From positions 1 through 39,665 of the forward strand of contig JAFGEK010000070.1 in assembly GCA_016931625.1 (NCBI GenBank): DNA of 39,665 bases, read 5' to 3'. The notes under the pieces are model-generated. The model worked only from the letters and a program-made list of their open reading frames with translations, searched no databases and was not told where the DNA came from. This DNA comes from Deltaproteobacteria bacterium (lineage in GTDB: Bacteria; Myxococcota; XYA12-FULL-58-9; JAFGEK01). Shown one piece after another: positions 23,166 to 31,229 of the stretch (the first letter of the stretch is position 1; every line of letters begins with the position of its first letter). A program made the translations under genes and the position numbers.

Positions 23166-23564
23166 ATGAATACCACAGTTCTTTATATAGAAGATAACGA
23201 ACAGAATTATTATTTGGTAAATTTTATCTTAACCGCTAATGGCTATCAGGTTAATTGGGCAAAAGATGGGCAGAGTGGAATTTTAGCCGCACTCAAATTA
23301 AAACCGAATTTGATTTTACTTGATATTCAATTACCAATAATGGATGGCTATGAAGTAGCGCATCAACTATGTACTTATGATGAGTTAAAAAATACCCCAA
23401 TAGTAGCGCTTACTTCTTATGCGATGCCGGGTGATCGTGAACGCGCCCTGCAGAATGGTTGCATTGGCTATATAGAGAAGCCCATAAACCCAAGCATATT
23501 TGTTAATCAAATTGAAAGTTATTTGCTTAACGAAGAAGGTACTATTGGAGGGTCATCCAAATGA
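23166..23564 (+). CDS. Single-domain response regulator (DivK/CheY-like)
   Basis: 132 residues, only a receiver domain. Acidic pocket ED in LYIEDNEQ, phosphoacceptor Asp53 (LILLDIQLP), the conserved Ser/Thr in VALTSYA and Lys in YIEKPI. No output domain. The ATG at 23166, with TAGGAG 5 nt upstream, is preferred over an in-frame ATG at 23109 that would lie inside the kinase gene. The sequence (QNYYLVNFILTANGYQV, AMPGDRERALQNGC) is close to DivK-type receivers. It overlaps the next gene by 4 nt. Probably a phosphate shuttle between the two flanking kinases. Confidence 0.9.
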   Translation: MNTTVLYIEDNEQNYYLVNFILTANGYQVNWAKDGQSGILAALKLKPNLILLDIQLPIMDGYEVAHQLCTYDELKNTPIVALTSYAMPGDRERALQNGCIGYIEKPINPSIFVNQIESYLLNEEGTIGGSSK

Positions 23565-25639
23565 CGAAGATATTAGTCGTTGATGATATTAGTGAAAATC
23601 GTAGCCTTTTGTTTTCGTTATTTGAAGGGCATGGCTTTAAAGTGACCGTAGCCGGTGATGGTGTTGAAGCGCTGTCGTTAGCTTATAATAACCCACCAGA
23701 TTTGATTATTACTGATATTCTCATGCCGAAAATGGATGGATTTGAGCTTTGTCGAAAATGGAAAAGTGATAAGGTATTATATAATATTCCATTTATTATA
23801 TACACAGCTACCTATACTGATCCTAAAGATGAACAACTTGCCTTAAATCTTGGAGCAGATTACTTTATAATTAAACCGAAAAAAGTCGAAAAATTATTAC
23901 AAGTGGTGCATGATGCACTTAATCAGGATTCAAGTAAAACCAAGGATATGCGGCAACCATCTAGTGACAATATGGCTGATCTGTTGCGTCAATATAACGA
24001 TGCATTAATTAGAAAATTAGAAAGTAAGATCCAACAACTCGAATCAGAAATTGACAGACGCCAAAAAGCTGAAAGCGAGTTAAGACGCACTACCATACTA
24101 CTCGATTCGATAATAGAAAACATACCGGATCTTGTATATCTTAAAGATGCACAAGATTTGTGTTATATAAAATGTAATAAAGCTAGCGCCGAACTATTAG
24201 GATTTGATAGTTCGGCGCTTCAAGGCAAAAATGATTTTGATTTGTTTTCACCTGAGCAGGCTAAGGTTATTGTTCAAAATGACCGCGAAATTTTAAATTC
24301 GCATTGTAATATTGATGTTTCAGAAAATTCTTTTCAAACAGAAATGAAAGGTGAAAGAATTTTTCGTACCAAAAAGGTACCAATTTTTAATAGTAATAGC
24401 GAGCCAGAATATCTTTTAGGTATTGCAGAGGATATAACTGAATTTAAAAAAATATCTACTGAGCGTGAGAAATTACAAAAGCAATTATTAGTCTCGCAAC
24501 GACTTGAATCAATTGGTCGTCTTGCTGGTGGTGTGGCGCATGACTTTAATAATTTTTTGTCCGTGATTTTATGCTATGCAGATAGCGCTTTAGCAAAACT
24601 TACAGATAATGATTCACTAAAAACGGATATAGATGAAATTAAGCAAGCCGGTCTAAAATCAGCAGTTTTGACTCGGCAACTCTTAACCTTTAGTTGTAAG
24701 CAACTTCTTGATCCTCAAGTAAAAAATCTAAATAGTATAATATTAGGAATAGAAAATATGCTTCGTCGTCTATTGAGGGAAGATATAATCGTTGATATTA
24801 AACTGGCTCAAGATATTGGCAACATTAAGGCAGATGTCGGACAGATCGAACAAGTTATTTTGAATCTTATAATCAATGCTCGTGACGCCATGCCGCATGG
24901 TGGTAAGCTAACAATAGAAACAGCTAACTTTAATATTGATGAGAGTCTTGCACAACAATTTATCTCTTTACGTCCAGGTGCTTTTGTATTGCTTTCAGTT
25001 AAAGATTCAGGTTGTGGAATGGATTCACTAACGCAAGAGCATATCTTTGAACCCTTTTATACTACTAAACAACACGGCAAAGGTACAGGTTTAGGTCTAT
25101 CTCAGGTTTATGGAATCATCAAACAAAGCGGTGGTAGTATCCAGGTTTGCAGTGAACAAAACAAAGGTACTGATTTCAAAATATACTTACCGAGCGTATC
25201 TCATAATGCAACCGAATTTGTTAGCAAATCTGAACCAGTAATTAAAACTGGAAATGAGATGGTGCTTTTAGTTGAGGATGAAGAGACCGTACGTAAAATT
25301 ACTGAACATATTTTACAAAACGCCGGATATCGAGTTAAAGCTGCCAAAAACGGAGATGAAGCATTACTTGTTTGTCAACAGGTAGAAGGTAACATAGATT
25401 TATTGCTAACAGATGTAGTTATGCCGCAAATAAGTGGACGTCATTTGGCCGAACAGATTGGAAGACTTTATCCTAGTTTGCGGACATTATTTATGTCTGG
25501 CTATAATGATAGCAGTATTATACCAAATAATTTACTTAAACCAGGTACTCATTTTATAACTAAACCTTTTACTGCAGTCGATCTTATCAGAGAGGTCCGT
25601 GATACTTTAGATTCTCATATGAAATCGCCTAACTCATAA
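23561..25639 (+). CDS. Hybrid histidine kinase: REC-coiled coil-PAS-HisKA-HATPase-REC
   Basis: 692 residues, soluble. The N-terminal receiver has Asp52 (LIITDILMP). A coiled coil spans about 140-180, and PAS covers about 180-295 (IIENIPDLVYLKDAQ, GIAEDITEFKK). The HisKA has His327 (GGVAHDFNNFLSV), the form common in PAS hybrid kinases. HATPase: NLIINARDAMPHGG, DSGCGM, GTGLGL. C-terminal receiver with Asp618 (LLLTDVVMPQ). It overlaps the DivK-like gene by 4 nt (ATGA). With a receiver on both sides it can accept and pass phosphate. No DNA-binding regulator is nearby, so the output lies elsewhere. Confidence 0.92.
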   Translation: MTKILVVDDISENRSLLFSLFEGHGFKVTVAGDGVEALSLAYNNPPDLIITDILMPKMDGFELCRKWKSDKVLYNIPFIIYTATYTDPKDEQLALNLGADYFIIKPKKVEKLLQVVHDALNQDSSKTKDMRQPSSDNMADLLRQYNDALIRKLESKIQQLESEIDRRQKAESELRRTTILLDSIIENIPDLVYLKDAQDLCYIKCNKASAELLGFDSSALQGKNDFDLFSPEQAKVIVQNDREILNSHCNIDVSENSFQTEMKGERIFRTKKVPIFNSNSEPEYLLGIAEDITEFKKISTEREKLQKQLLVSQRLESIGRLAGGVAHDFNNFLSVILCYADSALAKLTDNDSLKTDIDEIKQAGLKSAVLTRQLLTFSCKQLLDPQVKNLNSIILGIENMLRRLLREDIIVDIKLAQDIGNIKADVGQIEQVILNLIINARDAMPHGGKLTIETANFNIDESLAQQFISLRPGAFVLLSVKDSGCGMDSLTQEHIFEPFYTTKQHGKGTGLGLSQVYGIIKQSGGSIQVCSEQNKGTDFKIYLPSVSHNATEFVSKSEPVIKTGNEMVLLVEDEETVRKITEHILQNAGYRVKAAKNGDEALLVCQQVEGNIDLLLTDVVMPQISGRHLAEQIGRLYPSLRTLFMSGYNDSSIIPNNLLKPGTHFITKPFTAVDLIREVRDTLDSHMKSPNS

Positions 25640-25794
25640 ATGAAAGGTGGTATGCTTAAAATTAAAAAATAATAAAAAGATGAAATTTTTAACTAATGAG
25701 TAGTGTTGAAAATATTAGATATTGAAATTAGTTTTGCTTTAGTTTTTATTTTATCAGATTGATTTTTGATTGGTGAATAAGCAATTAACAAGTC

Positions 25795-26988
25795 ATGTCT
25801 AAAATTTATGCTGTTATTTTTTCATTTGTCGCTGTTAGTATATTACTATCATCCCATTATTACATTTGGGCGCGACTAGTACGTGATACTAATCTACCAC
25901 AGCCTGTTCGTTTATTAGCTAATCTAACTATTATAACCTTAGGTGTTACTATCCCTGTTGGTTTCATATTACCCCATATAGGATTAGGTTTTACTAAACC
26001 GCTTATTTGGGCAAGCTATGTATGGTTAGGGATAACGTTTCTATTAGTGGTATTTTTAATCGATTTCGAGTTTATACATTTATTATTAAAATTAATTAAA
26101 TCTATAGCTTATTTATTTAATAATAAGACAGTTTTGTCGTCTGTAGAGAAGTTACAATCAAAAATAGTGCCGCGTGTTGTGGCAATAATTTCATTAAGTC
26201 TTACTTTTGGACTCTGTTTTATAGGTATGAACAATGCTTTAAAAATTCCGAAAATCGAACACCAACAAATAAAAATCTCTAGGTTACCAATAAGTTTATC
26301 AGGCATGCGTATAGTACAAATTAGCGATCTGCATATCGGCAATTTAGTTAGCCGTTCATGGCTTGAACAAGTGGTAGTTGAAGTCAACTCATTATCTCCT
26401 GATGTAATTGTTATTACAGGTGATTTTGTAGATGGTTCAGTATCAGCTTTACAAAACGAAATTGCGCCTTTGGCAAAGCTTAAATCACGTTTAGGCGTAT
26501 ATGCGGTAACCGGCAACCATGAATATTATTCTGGTGTTGATACGTGGTTAGAACATTTGAGTAAGCTTGGCGTTAAAATGTTGCGAAACGAGCGAGTTAC
26601 TTTAACTATGAATGGCGCAGAAATTGAATTGGCGGGTATTGACGATGCAGAAGCGGCACGTTTTGGTGATGAGCATGGGCCAGATCTTGATCAAGCTTTA
26701 TTGGGGTATGACCACAAAAATCCCATTATATTATTAGCTCACCAACCTAAAGTTATTTCACAGGCAGCAGCGGCTGGTGTGGATCTGGTATTATCTGGCC
26801 ATACTCATGGTGGGCAAATTTGGCCTTGGAGTTATATTGTAGCTTTAAGCCAACCAGTTCTTGCAGGTTGGCAGATGCAAGACAAGACCCAGATTTATGT
26901 AAGTCGTGGCACTGGATTTTGGGGACCGCCTATACGAATTAATGCGCCTTCTGAAATTACAGAAATTGAATTGATTAGAATTGATTAG
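25795..26988 (+). CDS. Membrane-anchored metallophosphoesterase (YkuE-like)
   Basis: 397 residues. About four hydrophobic segments fill the first 150 residues. After them is a calcineurin-like phosphoesterase domain with all metal motifs: ISDLHIG (D-x-H), TGDFVDG (GD-x2-D), GNHEYY (GNH[ED]), LLAHQP and GHTHGG (GH-x-H). The C-terminal YVSRGTGFWGPPIRINAPSEITEI is typical of the YkuE / UDP-2,3-diacylglucosamine-pyrophosphatase-like subgroup. Substrate not determined; a lipid-linked phosphate is plausible given the anchor. It is separate from the kinase cluster by 155 bp of A+T-rich DNA. Confidence 0.9.
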   Translation: MSKIYAVIFSFVAVSILLSSHYYIWARLVRDTNLPQPVRLLANLTIITLGVTIPVGFILPHIGLGFTKPLIWASYVWLGITFLLVVFLIDFEFIHLLLKLIKSIAYLFNNKTVLSSVEKLQSKIVPRVVAIISLSLTFGLCFIGMNNALKIPKIEHQQIKISRLPISLSGMRIVQISDLHIGNLVSRSWLEQVVVEVNSLSPDVIVITGDFVDGSVSALQNEIAPLAKLKSRLGVYAVTGNHEYYSGVDTWLEHLSKLGVKMLRNERVTLTMNGAEIELAGIDDAEAARFGDEHGPDLDQALLGYDHKNPIILLAHQPKVISQAAAAGVDLVLSGHTHGGQIWPWSYIVALSQPVLAGWQMQDKTQIYVSRGTGFWGPPIRINAPSEITEIELIRID

Positions 26989-27004
26989 GGATACTCCCTA
27001 ATCA
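26982..27004. terminator. 10-bp perfect hairpin between convergent genes
   Basis: TGATTAGGGA / TCCCTAATCA pair perfectly around a 3-nt loop TAC, and the stem contains the phosphoesterase stop codon. It lies between two convergent genes. It lacks a clean T-run on either strand, so the terminator call is tentative. It also carries the shared TAGGGA-N3-TCCC motif found at other gene borders. Confidence 0.5.
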
Positions 27005-27016
27005 GTAAATAATTAA

Positions 27017-27430
27017 TTAAAGATTTGCAGCAATTGCCTGCGCTAATTTAGCACCTTCGTTAGCATCCAAACTTGTGATCGGCCAACCAATGCCGAGGCC
27101 CTGTTTTTCGTTTGGGCGCGGAATAATATGAAAATGAACATGCATAACAGCTTGATGTGCAAGTGCTCCGTTATTTTGTAATACGTTATATGCCGATGTA
27201 CCTGTAGCCTTCATGACTGCACGACAGATACGGGGAAGAACTCTACCTAAAGATTCTGCAGCAGCATCTGATAATGCATCAAGTGTTTCTGCGGGCTCTT
27301 TAGGGATTACCAAAGTATGCCCAGCAGAAAGTGGAGCAACATCAAGAAAGGCTAATACGTGATCATCTTCATAAATTTTATAACAGGGTATTTCGCCAGC
27401 GATAATACGTTTGAAAATTGTATCTGCCAT
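27017..27430 (-). CDS. HIT-family nucleotide hydrolase (HinT-like)
   Basis: A 137-residue histidine-triad protein. The triad is HVHFHIIPR (H-phi-H-phi-H-phi-phi). The N-terminal DTIFKRIIAGEIPCYKIYEDDHVLAFLDVAPLSAGHTLVIPK is the conserved HIT/PKCI start. Family members hydrolyse AMP-lysine, aminoacyl-AMP and similar phosphoramidates; a homodimer in the cytosol. It follows the giant kinase gene on the same strand by 61 nt and may share its transcript. Confidence 0.93.
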   Translation of the reverse strand: MADTIFKRIIAGEIPCYKIYEDDHVLAFLDVAPLSAGHTLVIPKEPAETLDALSDAAAESLGRVLPRICRAVMKATGTSAYNVLQNNGALAHQAVMHVHFHIIPRPNEKQGLGIGWPITSLDANEGAKLAQAIAANL

Positions 27431-27491
27431 AGAAAACTCACTTTCTTAAAAAAAATTTAAGCTATGCAGTGTCTATTATTATTGTGCAAGA

Positions 27492-30400
27492 TTATCTTGC
27501 ATCATTATTACCAAATAAACGCGTATACTCTTTATTAAATGTGGCACGCAAATCTATAGCTTCACTACGTGCTAGATATGGTTCTATAAGTTCTGGTGGC
27601 ATGACAATCGTTACGTCTCGCAGAATTTCCATAGCTCGGGTAGCTTCCTGGGCACCGCGTTGAACACCTTGATGTATGTTTGCCAAAGCAGCTCGCAACT
27701 CGATTTCAAGTGGTTTTAATCCACTACGAGCCGCCAAGGCGATCGCTGCACATAATTGGGTATGAGCACGAGAGCGTTCGCCTTGTTCGAGCGTAGTTAA
27801 GCCTCTTAGTCCTTGCAACCAAGCAGAGTAATCGCGTCGCTTTGATTCTTCAATTTCTTGCGTGAGTCTATCAGTAATCATAGTTGCGAATCTGGTTGCT
27901 GCAATACTTAAACAACTTCGTCCTGCATATACCAGAGGCCGTACACGTTGTCCGGGATCTTCAATAGCTTTAACCAGTTCTAATATTAACGAAGTAATAT
28001 TTTGCGCTGGTTCACGATTTCCACAGCACAATGCGAGCCATGCATTAATGGCATTTATTTCTGCATTCAATAAGCGATCTTCAAGGCTGCGGCTAATCGA
28101 TTGCGTATGATTAAGAAATGCCTGAGCAGCCTGATAATTGCCTACTTCAGTATATGAATAAACTAATTCGAGGGCGCTGTAAGCGCTGCCACGCGAATCA
28201 CCTACTTCGTTGGCAACATCAACTGCAGCATGTAAAGCAATAAATGCGGGTTTAAATTCACCTAAACGTGCTCGTACACTACCTATATCTCTTAGACCGG
28301 CGATTTGTTCTGCTCGAGCACCAAGACTACGAGCTAGTTCTAAAGAATAGGTGTAATGTTCAATGGCTCGATCTAAAAAACCTTGACGTATTTGTATATT
28401 ACCTAACTGACGATATAACTGCGCTTCACGTAATTTATCTTTACTTATGCGTGCGTTACGCCGACCTCGCATTAATACATGACGAGCTGTCTCAAAGCGA
28501 CCACTTCGGATTAGGCCACGTCCTAAGACTACGCTGGCGTCAGCAATACTAACTGAATCACCCAAACGACGAGCACGTTGCAGGGCACGTCGTGCATAAC
28601 GTACAGCTGAAATTAACTCGCCACGACCTTGAGTAAGGCGAGCTAATTCAAGTAATACTTCAATAGCAGCAGCTTCATTATCCTTACCATCGAGTAATTC
28701 TAAAGCACCGCATAAAACTTTTTCGCCATGACGTGAATCACCACGAGCTGCAGCAATACGCGCGGTTAAACGATCAGTCGCGGCTAATAGTATTGGTTCA
28801 ATTTGTGCTTCAGCTTCTAAAAATAATTTTGCTTTTTCTACTAAAGTTTGTGCTTCTTTTACCATACCCTTTAAGAGTTTGACCCCACCAAGACCAAGAG
28901 CTGCTAAAATGGTGAGTTGTGAATTTTCGTTGCAATCGTTGGTTTCCATTGCTTCGTTAAACCAAGACGAAGCATGTTCAAGTTCACCTGTGCGTTCATA
29001 AAGTTTACCAAGTCGTAGCGCTATTTGAGTTGCTTGGTTTTCAGTTTTGTCTGATATGCATGTGTAGGCTCGCAAATAATAGCTTATAGCGCGACGATCC
29101 GCGCAAAGGCTGGCAGCCTGTTCAGCAGTTTCTTTGGCTATTGCAATAGCTCGAGCGTCATTACTGCCACGTAAAATATGTTCAATCTCTTCTTCGCTGC
29201 GAATTGTGCCAACTCGTATTGCGGCAAAAAGTTCTGCGGCATTGTCATGTAATTGACGACGGTGCGATAGGGGTATGTTTTGGTAGATTAAAGTTTGAGT
29301 AGTGCGTGAGCTAAATTTATAATTTGACTCAGCAGTAGTCCCAGAAAAATCTAGTAGTTCAGTACCTGCAAGTTTCGCTAGAGTAGAATTTACTAACTCA
29401 TACTGTAAATTAGTGATAGTAGCAATTCGATTAGCATCAAGGTTGGTGTTTAAAACTGCCGCTGCCCATAAAACATTACGTGCAATGGTTGAAAGTTCGC
29501 CTGTACGTTGTAAGACAAAATTATAATCCGCATGGCGAACAGGTCGATAACGTCCGCCAACAAATACCCACCGGTTTCCTCGAAGTTGTATGGTTCGATC
29601 AACTATCATACGTGCTAAAGTTTTTTCAACTAAGCTTGGCATTCCTTGGCTATCACGAACAAGTCTATCTAATGCTGGAGCAGGTAGTTGTAATCCATGC
29701 AGACGATGTGCTGTTAATCTTGCTACTTCAATAGTAGATAACTGACGTAAACGTATTAGATTGGCATTTGAGCCAAATAGGGTGGTACTTGAAGGTACAG
29801 TTTCTGAAGGTTCACAAGCGGCAATAACCAATAAAGGCAATTTATGAGAAGCCCTGCCGAAAGCTAAAAGTACTTCAATCACTACCGGATCAGCTTTTTG
29901 CAAATCATCTAATAGTATTGCGGTTGGAGATTGTCCTAAAGCTTTGGCTAAAAATATTCCGATTCGCGATGAAACCTCTGCCAAAACCTCAGAACGTTCG
30001 ATTGTCAAATCTGTATTATTTGTTACAAGATTAAGTTCAGGTGGATGAGGATATTCAGGGCACAATACATGTACGGCATGCATCATTTGTTTAATGGGGC
30101 TTTGTGCCTCATTAGTCACAGACCATTTGAATACTCTTAATCCAATAAGATTAAACAGCATTGACAATTCACGAAGCAGAGGAGACTTGCCAACACCTAC
30201 AGGGGCTTCAAGACACCAGAGACTACCGCGTGACTTGCGTCGCGCTGCTAAAGCGGCTCGGCGTAAACGTTGTCGTATATTATGGCGATGTGAAGCTGCT
30301 CCAACTCGCATCATTCTTTCAGTAATTGAACGAGGTGGTCCACGACGTAATTCGATATCAGCAATGCGTGCTAAAGCGCGCGCTGCTTCTTCAGCATCAC

Positions 30401-31130
30401 TATATCGCATTTTTGGATCTGGATTTAATAGTTTTATTATAAATGCCGAAAAGCTTTCTGGAATAAGTGGATTAATACGATTAGGTGCTGTTGGTAAAAC
30501 GGTTAGCCGTTTAGCGACATCGTGTAAGGTGCGAGCAGATTCCTCTGGTAATAATAATTCATATAATAGGGCGCCGAGTGAATATAGATCGGCTCTGCCG
30601 TCAATAGCGTCACCGCGTGCTACTTCAGGTGCTATATAGGGCAGTGTACCAGCAGCTAGAGTGCGCGACCCAACCTTGATTGCTAAACCCAAATCAATCA
30701 AACGTACTAATGGGGTTGGGCTAACGCCTAAGATTAATAAATTTTTTGGTTTAAGATCACGATGCACCAAACCACGAGCATGCAATACACTCACAGCTTC
30801 AAGTGCTTGCAATGCAATAGCAGCCAATAAATCAGGACTGGCGCGACCAACTAATTCGCCTAAATGAGTGCCTGCTACATAATCCATCGTATAATATGGT
30901 TGACCATCAACCGTGATACCAAAATCGTATGCAGATACAATATTGGGGTGACGTAATTCACAAAGGCGAAAATATTCTCGGCGAAAGTCTCGTAGGCGAC
31001 CACGTTCAGTGGCAAGTTTTAAAGCACGCACTACTTCATGAACACGATCTCGCACTAAATACACGCAAGTGTCTGTACCACGACCAAGCTCGCTTATTAC
31101 TTCAAAGCGCGGATCTGAAAAATTCGTCAT
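27492..31130 (-). CDS. Ser/Thr protein kinase fused to an ATPase module and TPR repeats
   Basis: 1212 residues, soluble. Kinase domain 9-260: G-loop GRGTDTCVY (16-24), Lys38, catalytic loop HRDLKPKN (123-130), DLG (146-148, in place of DFG), GTLPYIAPE (161-169). Then a STAND/AAA-type ATPase: Walker A PVGVGKS (310-316) and TAILLDDLQKADP as Walker B. From about residue 620 to the end are tandem TPR-like helices (YYLRAYTCISDKTE, GKLYERTGELEHASSWFNEA, GNIQIRQGFLDRAIEHYTYSLELA). The plan resembles the large PknK/MalT-like regulatory kinases of myxobacteria. It has no DNA-binding or GAF domain, so it probably signals through protein contacts. All catalytic residues are present, so an active kinase is expected. 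Confidence 0.92.
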   Translation of the reverse strand: MTNFSDPRFEVISELGRGTDTCVYLVRDRVHEVVRALKLATERGRLRDFRREYFRLCELRHPNIVSAYDFGITVDGQPYYTMDYVAGTHLGELVGRASPDLLAAIALQALEAVSVLHARGLVHRDLKPKNLLILGVSPTPLVRLIDLGLAIKVGSRTLAAGTLPYIAPEVARGDAIDGRADLYSLGALLYELLLPEESARTLHDVAKRLTVLPTAPNRINPLIPESFSAFIIKLLNPDPKMRYSDAEEAARALARIADIELRRGPPRSITERMMRVGAASHRHNIRQRLRRAALAARRKSRGSLWCLEAPVGVGKSPLLRELSMLFNLIGLRVFKWSVTNEAQSPIKQMMHAVHVLCPEYPHPPELNLVTNNTDLTIERSEVLAEVSSRIGIFLAKALGQSPTAILLDDLQKADPVVIEVLLAFGRASHKLPLLVIAACEPSETVPSSTTLFGSNANLIRLRQLSTIEVARLTAHRLHGLQLPAPALDRLVRDSQGMPSLVEKTLARMIVDRTIQLRGNRWVFVGGRYRPVRHADYNFVLQRTGELSTIARNVLWAAAVLNTNLDANRIATITNLQYELVNSTLAKLAGTELLDFSGTTAESNYKFSSRTTQTLIYQNIPLSHRRQLHDNAAELFAAIRVGTIRSEEEIEHILRGSNDARAIAIAKETAEQAASLCADRRAISYYLRAYTCISDKTENQATQIALRLGKLYERTGELEHASSWFNEAMETNDCNENSQLTILAALGLGGVKLLKGMVKEAQTLVEKAKLFLEAEAQIEPILLAATDRLTARIAAARGDSRHGEKVLCGALELLDGKDNEAAAIEVLLELARLTQGRGELISAVRYARRALQRARRLGDSVSIADASVVLGRGLIRSGRFETARHVLMRGRRNARISKDKLREAQLYRQLGNIQIRQGFLDRAIEHYTYSLELARSLGARAEQIAGLRDIGSVRARLGEFKPAFIALHAAVDVANEVGDSRGSAYSALELVYSYTEVGNYQAAQAFLNHTQSISRSLEDRLLNAEINAINAWLALCCGNREPAQNITSLILELVKAIEDPGQRVRPLVYAGRSCLSIAATRFATMITDRLTQEIEESKRRDYSAWLQGLRGLTTLEQGERSRAHTQLCAAIALAARSGLKPLEIELRAALANIHQGVQRGAQEATRAMEILRDVTIVMPPELIEPYLARSEAIDLRATFNKEYTRLFGNNDAR

Positions 31131-31229
31131 TAGTAAGCGAGAACAGGCTTAATTACTAAAAGGTTTTAGTAAACAGCTTTTAAATGCGCCTTATGATAGC
31201 CAAGAGTTTCTGCTTTAGCCGCTAAATTT

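Noticed and set aside
26982-27004. Riboswitch or regulatory RNA at the phosphoesterase stop codon
   Set aside because: It is a single simple hairpin between convergent genes, better explained as a terminator or REP-like unit.
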